A stretch of DNA of 64,000 nucleotides from Bacteroidia bacterium (lineage in GTDB: Bacteria; Bacteroidota; Bacteroidia; Flavobacteriales; Schleiferiaceae): contig JAUHWL010000002.1 of the NCBI GenBank assembly GCA_030424545.1, forward strand, positions 124,001-188,000, written 5' to 3'. Shown piece after piece: positions 8,759 through 18,818 of this stretch (the stretch's first letter is position 1; each line of letters starts with the position of its first letter). The translations under genes and the position numbers were made by a program. The notes beneath the pieces are model-generated. The model was not told where the DNA came from, searched no databases, and was given only the letters and a program-made list of their open reading frames with translations.

Positions 8759-11700
8759 TTAGTTAAGTGGTTTGGTTTCATATTCCAATTCAATTCCGTT
8801 TAGTTTTAGCCAGCTGTATTCATGCTCTCTGTGAGGTGGCCAAATGTTGTCGCTTTGCAACCAGAAGTAAATGGGCTGCCAGGTTTTGTGCAAAAACGGG
8901 TAGTACTGGCCGCTGTTTTGAGGGTAGCTTTCTAGCTTATCGGTAATGCCAGAAATAATGAATTCGCGCATCCAGGTATAATCATGAGCAACCACCCAAT
9001 CTTGCAATTCGAGTATAGCAATGCGTGCATCGCCCATGTTGTTTTGTAGGTTTAAGTTCAAATTAAAGCCACCACCGTTGCCACCATTGTTTAAGGCCAA
9101 TTTGTTTAAATTGGGTGGAGGGTTGTCTTGCGGCTTTGGCGCCTTGTTTTTAGCTGCCTGTACTTCATTGGTTGTCAGGTTACCAGCCGGTAGTGTGATA
9201 GGACTATCTAGATTGATGATGCCATGACGCAACGGATTGTAAATTTCAACTGGTGCGTTTTCTTGCCACGCATTGTAACCTTGTGGTATGGGATAGTCAC
9301 GTTTATTAAACATGGCATTTCCTTTTAACTTGTCATCAAAGCGGTCTGGCGTCCAATCGTTAAATGGGTCTGGCCAATACGCGTCAAAATCTGGGAACTG
9401 ATCTAAATTGTACGCAATGGGTTCGTTGTATTCATCTTGTAGATAAATGGGATTTCCCCAATCTTCTGGGTCGGGTGCATCCCATGGATCGCCATGGCCA
9501 TTGTTCCATTGGTTTGGCATCCAATTGTTGTTACTCATGTTGGGGCCAAAAGTTAAGCCTGGTGGCAGTTTTGTTTTTTGGTTGCCAATCCAATAGGTAA
9601 ACCCATAGGCATCATACCGATCTATATTTTCTGGAATTTTTAGGTATAGCACATTTACTTGTGTATGGGTTTCCACATTTGTGTTTTTCCATTCTGTAGT
9701 TACGCTATGCGCTTCGGTACCTTTTACAAAATTGGCTGCGTTAATTTTATCAGTCCAATTGTTGTATTTGCTGGTTTTCCAATAATAGGTATAGAGGATT
9801 TTCTCAACCTTTTCAGAGTTGGATTTTTCTAGCAATTCACGATCTAGCAATTCTATAGTTATAGCATCCTTTTTATTACCTGGAATTGCTAATCCACCTT
9901 TTACTTGCCAAGGTTTTGCAGGAGGTTTAGGTGGCGCTTTTTCTGCCAGCGGCAAATTCAAGTTAAACTTATTGTTTGCCTTATTTATGGCGTTTAAATT
10001 AAGCTGTATTTGTTGCAAGCCCTTGTTTTTATTAGGCTGATTTTGGGGAGGCATTGCAAGTTTATTTATATCTCCACCCTGGTAGCCTTTTCCACCCGGA
10101 CCTCCGGTTAGGTAGTGTTTGTAATACGTGTCTTTTGTGTTTGTGTTGCTTGTTATTTGATTGATTGGTTTGGTGTGGATACGTGTAATTTCAACGGCAT
10201 AAATTTTCTCGTTTGCCAAATTGTGCGGCATGGTAAATTCAACTTTGTTCTGGTCGTCATTCCAATTCATAGGTGTTTCTGCGCTAACTTGATTGGTTGA
10301 GAGCACTCTAAATTTGGCCACATAGCTGTTGTGCCCAGTGGCTAGTGATCCGGGAGAGAATAGCTTGCTTCCAGGTGCCGGACCTTTTTTTAATTTAATG
10401 TATCCGCTGTTGTATTCTTCTTGCAGTACAAAACGTTTGCCTCCTAGCGGGCGCATGGCTTTTACATTGCTTGGCTCTATATAATCAGGATTAGGACCGG
10501 TTTTAAATGTGCCTTCATAAGTTTGTGTAGTTAGCACTTTGTTCATGCCATCTGTGTACTCTTTGCCCTGCACTTCCATAAAATATTTTATGTTGGCATT
10601 GCCCGGCATGTAATCTTTTTGAATACTCTTCATAGAATATCCATCTGCTTTGTAAGCTGTGTTTTGCCAAGCCAAAACGTTGTTACTGTGGCGTAATTCC
10701 CATCGTTTTATCTTGTAGCCAAGCGAGCGGATTTTTAAATTTCCGTCACTATCATACTCATCAATGGTAAAAGTGCCATTCGGGAAGTTATAAGCCACGT
10801 TGATGTCGCTGCTTGTTTTTACGTTTTTGTCGCCATCTCCGGGTAATATTTCACTCACAATGGGGATGTCTTCAAAAGGATTGTACTCTGGCAAATCACA
10901 TTTGGTACCCACCTCTGCTTGGAAACTTGTTTGCACTTTGATTAAGCCATTGAAAAGCGAACCTTCTATGGCCAGTTTGCCTTTTGCGTACATGGGGTTT
11001 GGACCTTGGGCAAAAAGGCCAGCTGTTAATTCCAGCGTCATTAATTCGGCACGCCCTTCAAAAAACCAGAGATCTACCTCCATACCGCAAGAGCCATAGA
11101 AATAGCCGTAACCTTGACCTTTGGCATACCAACCGTTTATACCAATAGGGTCAATGTCGCCACAACTTACGCCTTGATAGTTTTTAATCACTACATCGGC
11201 ACCAAAGGTGAATTTTATATCCGCATAGAAAACCAAAAACGTAAGGTCTAATTCAGCATAAAGACCTGCGCCCATGGCAATACCCATGGCCGGTGTGTTT
11301 CCATCAATAGGGTCGCGGTCGTCTTGTAAATCGCCTAGATTATCTCGAATAACTTTTGGCAAAGGAGGCAATTCTGGTATGGCATTTCCGGTCATGAAAT
11401 AACCATGAAAAACAGCTTTTACTATTTCTAAATCTACCGAAACGTGAAAGCGTTTTTCATCTTCCCATGGAAAATCTTGGGCAAAGGTGCTTTGCTCGTC
11501 CCACTCGCCAATTTTAAAATACCAAAGTTTATTGTCGTTGGGCAATGCTTCGTAGTGCATGGCCATGGTAGCTCCACCCTTTACGATGCCCCCAAGCCCC
11601 ACTTGGATGCCCACGTTGCAATGAAACATTGGTTTTGTGGCATCAATTAATATGTTTACTGTACCGGCTATTACAGCGCTTTCTTTGGTACGGTCTCCCG

Positions 11701-14700
11701 TTGGCGATTGCATGGCATAACCGCTTCCGTTCATGTACACTTGTTCTAGCGAGAGGTCTGCGTAATCGAGCTGCATTCCAAATTCAAGGTCTCCATTAAA
11801 TACATCCCGAGCTTGATAGATGCCAAATAGTACAGAAGCCGAAAATCCAAGTTTGTTTTTGGCGGGTGTAAATGTTATGCCAGATTCTGTGGCGCCAATT
11901 TCATTCGCATAGCCTTCGCCATTAAACCCATCAATCATTATCGGATTGTTTTCATCAAAGGGGCTGTTTCTGTTCATGTTGTACCACATGCCACCGCCAA
12001 AACCATAAAGGGCAACACCTGTAGCCCCAAGTGGAATTCCTAGATTATCTCCTAAATCAACAAGGGCATCAAAATAGAAGTAGCGAAAGCTGTTTTGCCC
12101 AAGCGTTTTGCCGACTTGTAGCGTAACGGCAATGGAGGTGTTGGTCATTTTAACCGTGGCATCTAATGAGCCTCTAAATCCGTTGCCATACGTTTGGTCT
12201 TCTGAATAAATGTCAAGTGTGCCCTCTATTTTGGCGGCCACTAAATCGGCATTTACATAAATAGATTGAAGCTGAGTTTTCTTGTATTTATAAACTCCTG
12301 CTTGTGGGTTCCACTCGCCATAAATGGTAAAACCAGTATTGCCAGTTAAACCATTTTGTTGATTGGTAAGGGTAAAACCAAGATCGACAAACTGGATGCC
12401 AACTTCTGGGCCATTGAATTGAAAGTTGATATCTGATAACGTAACAGGGAAGGTGGCGCATTGTGCTTGAATATTGTTTACAATGCCAAAAGCACCGTTG
12501 GTAATACTGGGCACTTGTCCACCGCCAATTTCTAAACCTTGAAACTCCAAAGAGGGCAAGCCGAAAGAAGAAACGGCATTGTTTTCTGCGTTTTCTCCGC
12601 TGCCCCATGCAATGGCAATTCCCCCGTTTAAAATGGCGCCAACCTTGTATTTGTTATTCTGTTTTGTAAGTGTTACGGTTGAGTTTTCCAAACTCATGTT
12701 CGCCATCCACATATCAACTTCTAAGTCTGGTAGGTCGCCAATGGCAAATTCAAAATCTACCGATTGGTTGTTTTGTTGCGGGGCAGAAATGGCTACCGAA
12801 TAGGAGAGTGCAGTTTCTGAAATTGGAAGGCGCACATCTCCCGCAAAAGAGCCACTTTCTAAGGCGCTTTGCATAATGTGTAAACCAAACTCATCCATAG
12901 AAAACTTCCAACCATCTAGCTTTCCGGTGTTGAAATCAATAAGATTTTGGCCATTTATTTCTGCGGTAAAGCCATATTTATCGATGAAGAAATTAAGACC
13001 TTCAACACTTAAAGGGTCATTGCCTTGCTGAAAGCCATCTGGCAATTGGCAACCTATGGTTTGGATGTAAAGCCCTTGCCAGGTGTTGTTTTTATTCGGG
13101 TAGTTTTCTGGAAAATCTATATTCTGCGGATTCGCTACATCGCTGTGGTCATATTTTAAGTTGGCAGCTGTAAACACAAATCCGCGCGTAGCCGCAGTAG
13201 TAAATTTTGTTGGCGATAGCGTTACGTTCTCGGCCATCCAGTTGTGTTTATCTAGAATGTCTACCGCAAAACTTGCCATTACTTCGCCATTGGTTACTTC
13301 GTTGGCGTTGCTTACGGGTAGCAGCAATTCTCTATCAAATGTTAGTTGGCCCTCTATGTGAGCTGCTGTAACTCCTGTACAGTCAAAATCTACAACCGTT
13401 TGTGTTTTCTTAAAGGTAAGGGTGGTTAGATTCGTAAGTGGAATGTTTACATCTTTTGCCAATGAAATTTTACCCGCTGCACCCATGCCATTTGGGCGAA
13501 TGCAAATGCCGCTGGTGGCAATGTTTAAATATTCACCATTAAGCGCATCGGGAATTTGAACAGGAAGCGCAACATTCATAAATGCGGTATTCGGTTTAAA
13601 AATGATGCCCACTATGGCCAAGTCAAAATCTTGGTTGTTTAGCGCCAAAGGCAAACCGATGGGTAAATCGTTATTGGGTAAAAAGTTGCTAATGCGCCTG
13701 CTGGCTTGGTTAATTGCAGTAGCGATGTCGCCCATGTGTTGGTTAAGCTGGCTTAAATCTGCATTTTCGTTTTTAGCAATGCTTTCGGCAATTCCGCCCT
13801 CATCAATAACCGCGTAAACTTCACCGGCATAAAGCTGCATGTTGTTGTTAACGCTTATGCCATTAAACTTTACTTTAATGGGTGCTTTTAGCCAATTCAC
13901 AAAAATGGTTCCTGTGCCCGTGTTGTTAGCCACAGTAACAACGCGCATTTTAAACTTACCAATTGTTACATCATCGCCAACTTTTACTTGCACATTTCCA
14001 ATTTGCGGCACGGCTGGCGTAGCGCAATCACCAAGGCAACCGGGCGTGTCTTGCGGATCTAATGCCGGAGGGTTGTCGTCATCGTTTGGAGGGGGTGCTA
14101 ACTTGAGCCATTTATCCGGATCAAGCATAACGTTTACTTGTTTTGCTTGATTGTTGTTAGAGATTTCATTGTTTGGGTTGGGTTCCAAACCCCCAGATTT
14201 TTGTTTGTAGTAAAACGTGCTAATAGGACTTCGCCCTTCATTTTTAAAGGATTGAATGCCATCTGGATCATAGGCGGTTACTTGAATTGCGTATTTGTGA
14301 TTTTCTTGCAGAGGCGGAAAAGAAACATTATAGTTTAACTGCGAGGTAATGATATCCTGCATCACATAAGGTTGAATGGCTGGCGTATTAAATGCATCAT
14401 TGGGGTTAAAAAGCCCATTTTTGGTCATGTCTACAAGTGAGAATTTATAGCGCGTAAGACCCGGTTGGCCCGTGGGCGACCAAGTAAAATTGATGTTTTG
14501 TGGATTTAATGGCGTTACTTTTTCATCGTAAGTGGGTAAGAGAACAACGGGAGGATCGAAGTATGTAATCGGGATTACGGTACAACCAAAATCATTGGAA
14601 AGTAAATTGCCATTATTATAGTTGTATGCTTTTACGCAGAGCGTATAATTCCCTTCGGGTAATGTTTCTGTTTTAAGTAGTTTTTGTTTTGGGTAGCCGG

Positions 14701-15118
14701 TAACATCTAAGTTAGATGAGGAAATATTGTTGTTGTAAACTTGGAGTTGCGATAATGAAAAGGTAAGTGACTGAAAATTCTGAACCACGATAGGACTTTG
14801 CGGTTGAAATTGCTCATTCATGGCAATGGTTACGCCATTATCGCCCGTCATGCTTGATATAAGCTTTACGTTATATGAGTTGTTGGTGGTGTTTGTAAGG
14901 GTTACAAAAATGTTGTCTGAATTGTTGATGTAGTCTGCCACATGCACAGAATAGGGTGGCGATGCCGAAACGGTAATCTGGATAGGTTGTGCCTGTAAAG
15001 CGCTAAACGTAACAAGAAATAAAATTGCTAAACCCCATTTAAAAGGTTGTGCAAACTCACTTATTTTTTTTGTTAAAATGGAGGGTAAAGCTTGGGTATT
15101 GCCTATAAAAACGGTCAT
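8759..15118 (-). CDS. Giant exported surface protein (2119 aa)
   Basis: N-terminal signal peptide with a long n-region, hydrophobic core AILFLVTFSALQAQ near residues 31-44. The following segment (ITVSASPPYSVHVADYIN, then VTLTNTTNNSYNV) resembles the N-terminal domain called TANFOR in some Bacteroidota surface proteins; this is from memory and not certain. A second Ig-like domain around residue 190 (YDEKVTPLNPQNINFTW) follows. The middle 1000 residues are beta-rich, with Gly-rich strands (GATGVALYGFGGGMWYN). A Pro/Asn/Lys-rich linker lies near 1690-1740. It leads the operon, with a TAACTTTG box upstream. Probably exported with the FnIII and beta-barrel proteins; function unknown. Confidence 0.75.
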   Translation of the reverse strand: MTVFIGNTQALPSILTKKISEFAQPFKWGLAILFLVTFSALQAQPIQITVSASPPYSVHVADYINNSDNIFVTLTNTTNNSYNVKLISSMTGDNGVTIAMNEQFQPQSPIVVQNFQSLTFSLSQLQVYNNNISSSNLDVTGYPKQKLLKTETLPEGNYTLCVKAYNYNNGNLLSNDFGCTVIPITYFDPPVVLLPTYDEKVTPLNPQNINFTWSPTGQPGLTRYKFSLVDMTKNGLFNPNDAFNTPAIQPYVMQDIITSQLNYNVSFPPLQENHKYAIQVTAYDPDGIQSFKNEGRSPISTFYYKQKSGGLEPNPNNEISNNNQAKQVNVMLDPDKWLKLAPPPNDDDNPPALDPQDTPGCLGDCATPAVPQIGNVQVKVGDDVTIGKFKMRVVTVANNTGTGTIFVNWLKAPIKVKFNGISVNNNMQLYAGEVYAVIDEGGIAESIAKNENADLSQLNQHMGDIATAINQASRRISNFLPNNDLPIGLPLALNNQDFDLAIVGIIFKPNTAFMNVALPVQIPDALNGEYLNIATSGICIRPNGMGAAGKISLAKDVNIPLTNLTTLTFKKTQTVVDFDCTGVTAAHIEGQLTFDRELLLPVSNANEVTNGEVMASFAVDILDKHNWMAENVTLSPTKFTTAATRGFVFTAANLKYDHSDVANPQNIDFPENYPNKNNTWQGLYIQTIGCQLPDGFQQGNDPLSVEGLNFFIDKYGFTAEINGQNLIDFNTGKLDGWKFSMDEFGLHIMQSALESGSFAGDVRLPISETALSYSVAISAPQQNNQSVDFEFAIGDLPDLEVDMWMANMSLENSTVTLTKQNNKYKVGAILNGGIAIAWGSGENAENNAVSSFGLPSLEFQGLEIGGGQVPSITNGAFGIVNNIQAQCATFPVTLSDINFQFNGPEVGIQFVDLGFTLTNQQNGLTGNTGFTIYGEWNPQAGVYKYKKTQLQSIYVNADLVAAKIEGTLDIYSEDQTYGNGFRGSLDATVKMTNTSIAVTLQVGKTLGQNSFRYFYFDALVDLGDNLGIPLGATGVALYGFGGGMWYNMNRNSPFDENNPIMIDGFNGEGYANEIGATESGITFTPAKNKLGFSASVLFGIYQARDVFNGDLEFGMQLDYADLSLEQVYMNGSGYAMQSPTGDRTKESAVIAGTVNILIDATKPMFHCNVGIQVGLGGIVKGGATMAMHYEALPNDNKLWYFKIGEWDEQSTFAQDFPWEDEKRFHVSVDLEIVKAVFHGYFMTGNAIPELPPLPKVIRDNLGDLQDDRDPIDGNTPAMGIAMGAGLYAELDLTFLVFYADIKFTFGADVVIKNYQGVSCGDIDPIGINGWYAKGQGYGYFYGSCGMEVDLWFFEGRAELMTLELTAGLFAQGPNPMYAKGKLAIEGSLFNGLIKVQTSFQAEVGTKCDLPEYNPFEDIPIVSEILPGDGDKNVKTSSDINVAYNFPNGTFTIDEYDSDGNLKIRSLGYKIKRWELRHSNNVLAWQNTAYKADGYSMKSIQKDYMPGNANIKYFMEVQGKEYTDGMNKVLTTQTYEGTFKTGPNPDYIEPSNVKAMRPLGGKRFVLQEEYNSGYIKLKKGPAPGSKLFSPGSLATGHNSYVAKFRVLSTNQVSAETPMNWNDDQNKVEFTMPHNLANEKIYAVEITRIHTKPINQITSNTNTKDTYYKHYLTGGPGGKGYQGGDINKLAMPPQNQPNKNKGLQQIQLNLNAINKANNKFNLNLPLAEKAPPKPPAKPWQVKGGLAIPGNKKDAITIELLDRELLEKSNSEKVEKILYTYYWKTSKYNNWTDKINAANFVKGTEAHSVTTEWKNTNVETHTQVNVLYLKIPENIDRYDAYGFTYWIGNQKTKLPPGLTFGPNMSNNNWMPNQWNNGHGDPWDAPDPEDWGNPIYLQDEYNEPIAYNLDQFPDFDAYWPDPFNDWTPDRFDDKLKGNAMFNKRDYPIPQGYNAWQENAPVEIYNPLRHGIINLDSPITLPAGNLTTNEVQAAKNKAPKPQDNPPPNLNKLALNNGGNGGGFNLNLNLQNNMGDARIAILELQDWVVAHDYTWMREFIISGITDKLESYPQNSGQYYPFLHKTWQPIYFWLQSDNIWPPHREHEYSWLKLNGIELEYETKPLN

Positions 15119-15144
15119 GGCTCTGCACTTTTTTGGTTTCCCAA

Positions 15145-15152
15145 CAAAGTTA
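15145..15152 (-). promoter_or_regulatory. Predicted -7 box of the surface operon (TAACTTTG)
   Basis: Exact TAnnTTTG match on the minus strand, 26 bases before the ATG at 15118, in the 100-base gap after the histidine kinase gene. Confidence 0.5.
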
Positions 15153-15218
15153 TTTGGTGCCTTGTGGCCGTTTAGCTTAAAGCATTTAAAAAGTATTAAA
15201 AAGTATTAATGCAAGTTT

Positions 15219-17117
15219 TTATAGTTGCGGCAAAGAGATTATAAACGTAGTACCATGGCCATGAGAACTTACAAGGTTTATGGTTCCTTTTAATTCGTTA
15301 ACCATTCTTTTTACAATACTTAAACCTAAGCCAACAGAGCTTTCGTTACCCGTTGGTTGGGCGCTTAGTGGTTGAAATTTTTTAAAGAGCAGAGATTTGT
15401 CTTGTTCATTAAATCCGGGTCCTTGGTCTGCAATGGTTATTTTGAGTGCATCTTCGGTGCTTTCTGTAGCAATAGAAACAATGGTTTTTGGTGGAGAAAA
15501 TTTAATGGCATTCGAAACAAGATTTTCTATAATCCTGGTGAGCCGATATGCATCTGTAATAAATGGTGCTTTAGAACTTTCTACGTAGAGAGAAATCTCT
15601 TTTTCTTTTGCCGCAACTTCATGCTCAGCTATAATTTTACTAAGCAATTCGTTGGGCAAGATAGACTCATGCAAAAGGTTTTTATGGCTTTCTTCTTCGC
15701 GTTGCGCTTCAATTAAATCTTGAATAAGTCGGTTGCTTGACAGTACATGTCCTTCAATTCTATTCAGTTTGGTTTGCGTTTCTGTGCTTAAATTTTTATC
15801 CAACGAAACCAGATCGGCAATGGCTCTGATTTTTGCCAAAGGTGCACGCAAGTCATGCGCTACAATATTTAAAATGCTGTTTTTCTCATTTACAGATTCA
15901 CTTAACTGTTCGTTTACTTTGGCCAATTCATCGTTTTTATCGGCAATAATTTGTAAGTGTTTTCGATTTTGCGCCCAGCCAAAAATTACAAGAAACGCAA
16001 GTATTGCAGCACCTATGCTTACGCCAACCCAACGTTGCTTTAGTAGCGATTCTCGCTCCAAATTTTGTTCTGCAATTATTTTATCTCTATTGGCAATTTC
16101 CAGCTCCTTATTTTTTGTAATCATCAAATAGTTGGCTTCTAAATTGGCAATTTTAGTTTTGCTGCTTTCAGAAAATATACTGTCTTTTAACCTTCTGCTT
16201 AACATTAAATAATGGTAGGCGTCTTTAAATTCTTTTTGATTAAAATAGGTTACGGCCACGTTTTGGTAAGCCCCAGATAGTTCTTGTAATTTTTGTTTAG
16301 ATTGGAAGTAATCTATGGCAACCAGCAGATGCTTTTCGGCTGTTTTCCATTGGCTAAACTCCATGGCAATCACACCAAGTTTTTCTTGTATTATACCCTG
16401 ATACGTTTTGTTATTTGTGCTATCGTCTAAGCGCAATGCTTTATTGTAATACTTTTTTGCATTTTCAAAATCTAGCTTTTGAAAATAGGCAGAGCCAATA
16501 TTTAAATAAGATCCTATTTGACCTTGTGTATAACCAAGTTCTTGGCTTCTTTCCATCGACTTGGTATGATAAAAAATAGCGCTATCAGGTTGGTGCAATA
16601 AATCGGCATGAACTACCCCAATGGCCTGGTAGTTATTCATTAACCACACTTGTTTGTTCGAAGCCAAATTAATCTCCAGAGCACGTTTTAGATAAGCTAA
16701 GGCTTCATCTGCATTTTCCCATTTAATGTAGATCATCCCGATGTTATGAAGCAATCCGGCTGTTTCATTTTTTTCACCGTTTTCTTCCATAATACGCAAT
16801 GCAACAAGATATTTATCCATTGCATCGGCATAATCGCCTTGTAAAAAGTATTGATTTCCTCTAGATTTCTGAGCTATAGCAATGTATGTTTTGTTGTTTA
16901 AGCTATCTGCAAGCGCCAACATTTGGTTACACAATTCTACGGCCCTTGTAGGATTGGTATAGGTGTAGCTGTTAATGAGTTCTGAGTAAGTCTTAAGCTT
17001 TGTGGTATCTGGGGGGCATTGCACCAAAAATTGCTCTAGCTTTTCTAACTTTTCGTTTTGCTGAGCATGCGCCAATAAAAACGTACAGAAAAAAGCAAGT
17101 AGGGTAGCAATACGCAT
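15219..17117 (-). CDS. TPR-containing sensor histidine kinase
   Basis: 632 residues from the ATG at 17117 (MRIATLLAFFCTFLLAHAQ, a good signal peptide); an upstream ATG at 17192 would overlap the divergent regulator. Periplasmic part: tetratricopeptide repeats from about residue 35 to 340 (e.g. AGLLHNIGMIYIKWENADEA). A coiled coil, one membrane helix (VGVSIGAAILAFLVIFGWA) and a HisKA domain follow, with the phospho-acceptor His421 in VAHDLRAP. The HATPase domain has N-box NLVSNAIKF, G1 DQGPGF and G2 GLGLSIVKRM. Its partner is the divergent response regulator 62 bases away. It may control the adjacent surface operon, which is inference. Confidence 0.93.
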   Translation of the reverse strand: MRIATLLAFFCTFLLAHAQQNEKLEKLEQFLVQCPPDTTKLKTYSELINSYTYTNPTRAVELCNQMLALADSLNNKTYIAIAQKSRGNQYFLQGDYADAMDKYLVALRIMEENGEKNETAGLLHNIGMIYIKWENADEALAYLKRALEINLASNKQVWLMNNYQAIGVVHADLLHQPDSAIFYHTKSMERSQELGYTQGQIGSYLNIGSAYFQKLDFENAKKYYNKALRLDDSTNNKTYQGIIQEKLGVIAMEFSQWKTAEKHLLVAIDYFQSKQKLQELSGAYQNVAVTYFNQKEFKDAYHYLMLSRRLKDSIFSESSKTKIANLEANYLMITKNKELEIANRDKIIAEQNLERESLLKQRWVGVSIGAAILAFLVIFGWAQNRKHLQIIADKNDELAKVNEQLSESVNEKNSILNIVAHDLRAPLAKIRAIADLVSLDKNLSTETQTKLNRIEGHVLSSNRLIQDLIEAQREEESHKNLLHESILPNELLSKIIAEHEVAAKEKEISLYVESSKAPFITDAYRLTRIIENLVSNAIKFSPPKTIVSIATESTEDALKITIADQGPGFNEQDKSLLFKKFQPLSAQPTGNESSVGLGLSIVKRMVNELKGTINLVSSHGHGTTFIISLPQL

Positions 17118-17179
17118 GTTTAGGTTTTTGTAGATTGGCCATAAATTTAAACAATAGCAGTTAAGGCAAAATAGATAAA

Positions 17180-17881
17180 ATGCAAAAACCACACATTTTA
17201 ATTGTTGATGATGATGCAGAATTGTGTGCGTACATCAAAGAATATTTGCTTGCAAAAGACATAGAAACACACGTGTGCGGAAATGCTCAGCTAGGGTTGG
17301 GCTACTTAGAATCTCACTCACCTGATTTGTGCGTTTTAGATATAGAAATGCCGGTGACCAATGGATTTGAACTGGCAAAAAGTATTGCAGAAAAATACCC
17401 TTACATGCCCTTTTTGTTTTTAACAGGGCAAAGCGATAGAAACGAACGTATAAAAGGACTGCAATTGGGTGCCGATGATTACATAACAAAGCCATTTAGT
17501 TTAGAAGAGCTTTTTTTACGCATTAAAGTGGTTTTAAAACGAACTCAAGATACCGTGATTAGGAGAGAAGAATCTCATCGGTTTTCTTTGGGAAAATTGC
17601 TTTTTGACTCTGACTATCAACGTGTAGAAGTGCTTACAGAAACGTTTAACCTAAGTGATATTGAAAACAAACTGCTTTCTATATTATGTCAAAATTTAAA
17701 CGAAGAAGTACAGCGAGATTTTATTTTAAAAGCTATTTGGGGCGAAAATGATTATTACAAAAACCGCAGTTTAAATGTATATGTAACAAGGCTGCGCAAG
17801 CTGTTGGCCCTTGAACCTAATGTGCAATTATTAAACCTGCATGGAAAAGGATATAAATTGGTTTTTCAAACAGAAACTTAA
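17180..17881 (+). CDS. OmpR/PhoB-family response regulator
   Basis: 233 residues. The receiver domain (1-120) has the acidic cluster D10-D12, phospho-acceptor D54 in CVLDIEMP, the conserved Thr in FLTGQ and the Lys in ITKPF. A C-terminal winged-helix DNA-binding domain follows, with the recognition-helix region RSLNVYVTRLRKLL. It is transcribed away from the TPR histidine kinase with a short shared promoter region (17118-17179), and the two form a two-component pair. Its 3' end meets the peptidase E gene tail to tail, 2 bases apart. The target genes are not visible from sequence. Confidence 0.95.
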   Translation: MQKPHILIVDDDAELCAYIKEYLLAKDIETHVCGNAQLGLGYLESHSPDLCVLDIEMPVTNGFELAKSIAEKYPYMPFLFLTGQSDRNERIKGLQLGADDYITKPFSLEELFLRIKVVLKRTQDTVIRREESHRFSLGKLLFDSDYQRVEVLTETFNLSDIENKLLSILCQNLNEEVQRDFILKAIWGENDYYKNRSLNVYVTRLRKLLALEPNVQLLNLHGKGYKLVFQTET

Positions 17882-17883
17882 AA

Positions 17884-18591
17884 TCAACCTTTTAGTAGGG
17901 GAGTTAAGTCTCCGCTTTGTATTTCGAAAGGTTCTTTACTTGCATTAAAAATACGTGCGCTTAATTCGCCCTTTAATTCAATCTTTTCTCCATCCACATA
18001 TATCCAACTTCCCTCGCGTAAGCCAATAACCATTTGCTTATTAAACTTATGAAATTCTTTTATGCGGGTTTCTCTAGTTTCGCCCATGTGCTTGCTGCTT
18101 GGGTCTGGGTCTAAATAATGAGGATTTATATTAAAGGGTACCCAGCCAAAACTTTTAAAACTTGGCGGATACACAATGGGCATATCGTTGGTAGTGCAAA
18201 CAGATATACCCGTAAGGTTACAGCCGGCACTTGTGCCCATGTATGGCAACCCGTTGCGTACAGCTTCATTTAGCAATTCAAAAAGTCCACTATCGTAGAT
18301 TGTTTTTAAAAGAACAAATGTGTTGCCACCACCTGTAAATACGCCATTGGCCCAATCAATAGCTTCTTTTTGTGAGGCAAAGGTGTGTATGCCGCGCATG
18401 GTGTAGCCAAGCGCTGAGAATTTTTTTGTGGCCACCTCTGTATATTCATCCCAAGTTATTCCTCCGGGTCTGGCAAACGGAATAAATAATATGTTTTTTC
18501 CTTCTGTAAAAAAACAAGGCAATTCTTTGTCTAGATAACTTAAATAGGGTTTGCCATGTACAGTAGAAGTAGATACAATTAGGAGTTTCAT
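17884..18591 (-). CDS. pepE: Peptidase E (alpha-aspartyl dipeptidase, family S51)
   Basis: 235 residues, normal length. Cleaves dipeptides with N-terminal Asp in the cytoplasm. The nucleophilic Ser is in the elbow MGTSAGCNL, and FTGGGNTFVLL upstream and FNINPHYLDPDP after it are family motifs. FIPFARPG near residue 40 is also typical. It appears monocistronic, convergent with the response regulator. Confidence 0.93.
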   Translation of the reverse strand: MKLLIVSTSTVHGKPYLSYLDKELPCFFTEGKNILFIPFARPGGITWDEYTEVATKKFSALGYTMRGIHTFASQKEAIDWANGVFTGGGNTFVLLKTIYDSGLFELLNEAVRNGLPYMGTSAGCNLTGISVCTTNDMPIVYPPSFKSFGWVPFNINPHYLDPDPSSKHMGETRETRIKEFHKFNKQMVIGLREGSWIYVDGEKIELKGELSARIFNASKEPFEIQSGDLTPLLKG

Positions 18592-18713
18592 AATAAGCTA
18601 ATTTTTACCTAAGCGGTTTTGTGTTTGCTGTTGCGATATTACATCATCTATTTTAAAAAGACCCAATTTCAAAATTTTTAGCCATTCATATTTTTTAACC
18701 ACATTCGCGAAAC

Positions 18714-18731
18714 ATTACATTTGAATGTAAT
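18714..18731. other. Perfect 8-bp inverted repeat upstream of the GT39-like gene
   Basis: ATTACATT and AATGTAAT are separated by TG, in the 226-base gap between pepE and the glycosyltransferase. The symmetry and AT content suit a dimeric regulator site, but no regulator is implied by the sequence itself. Confidence 0.35.
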
Positions 18732-18818
18732 AAGATGAGTATAAGTTGAAAAAAGAGGGCTCATTTTTTAAAATGAATTAACCGAAATTCGCGCCCTTAA
18801 ATTTTTTGAGCAAAACAG

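Noticed and set aside
8759-15118. Many antisense frames of 60-100 codons inside the giant surface gene
   Set aside because: They arise from the base composition of the long sense frame; no starts with leaders and no homology features.
15180-15214. Near-repeat AAAAAGTATT between histidine kinase and surface operon
   Set aside because: Two imperfect 10-base copies and a weak GCATT/AATGC pairing; too short to call a repeat or terminator.
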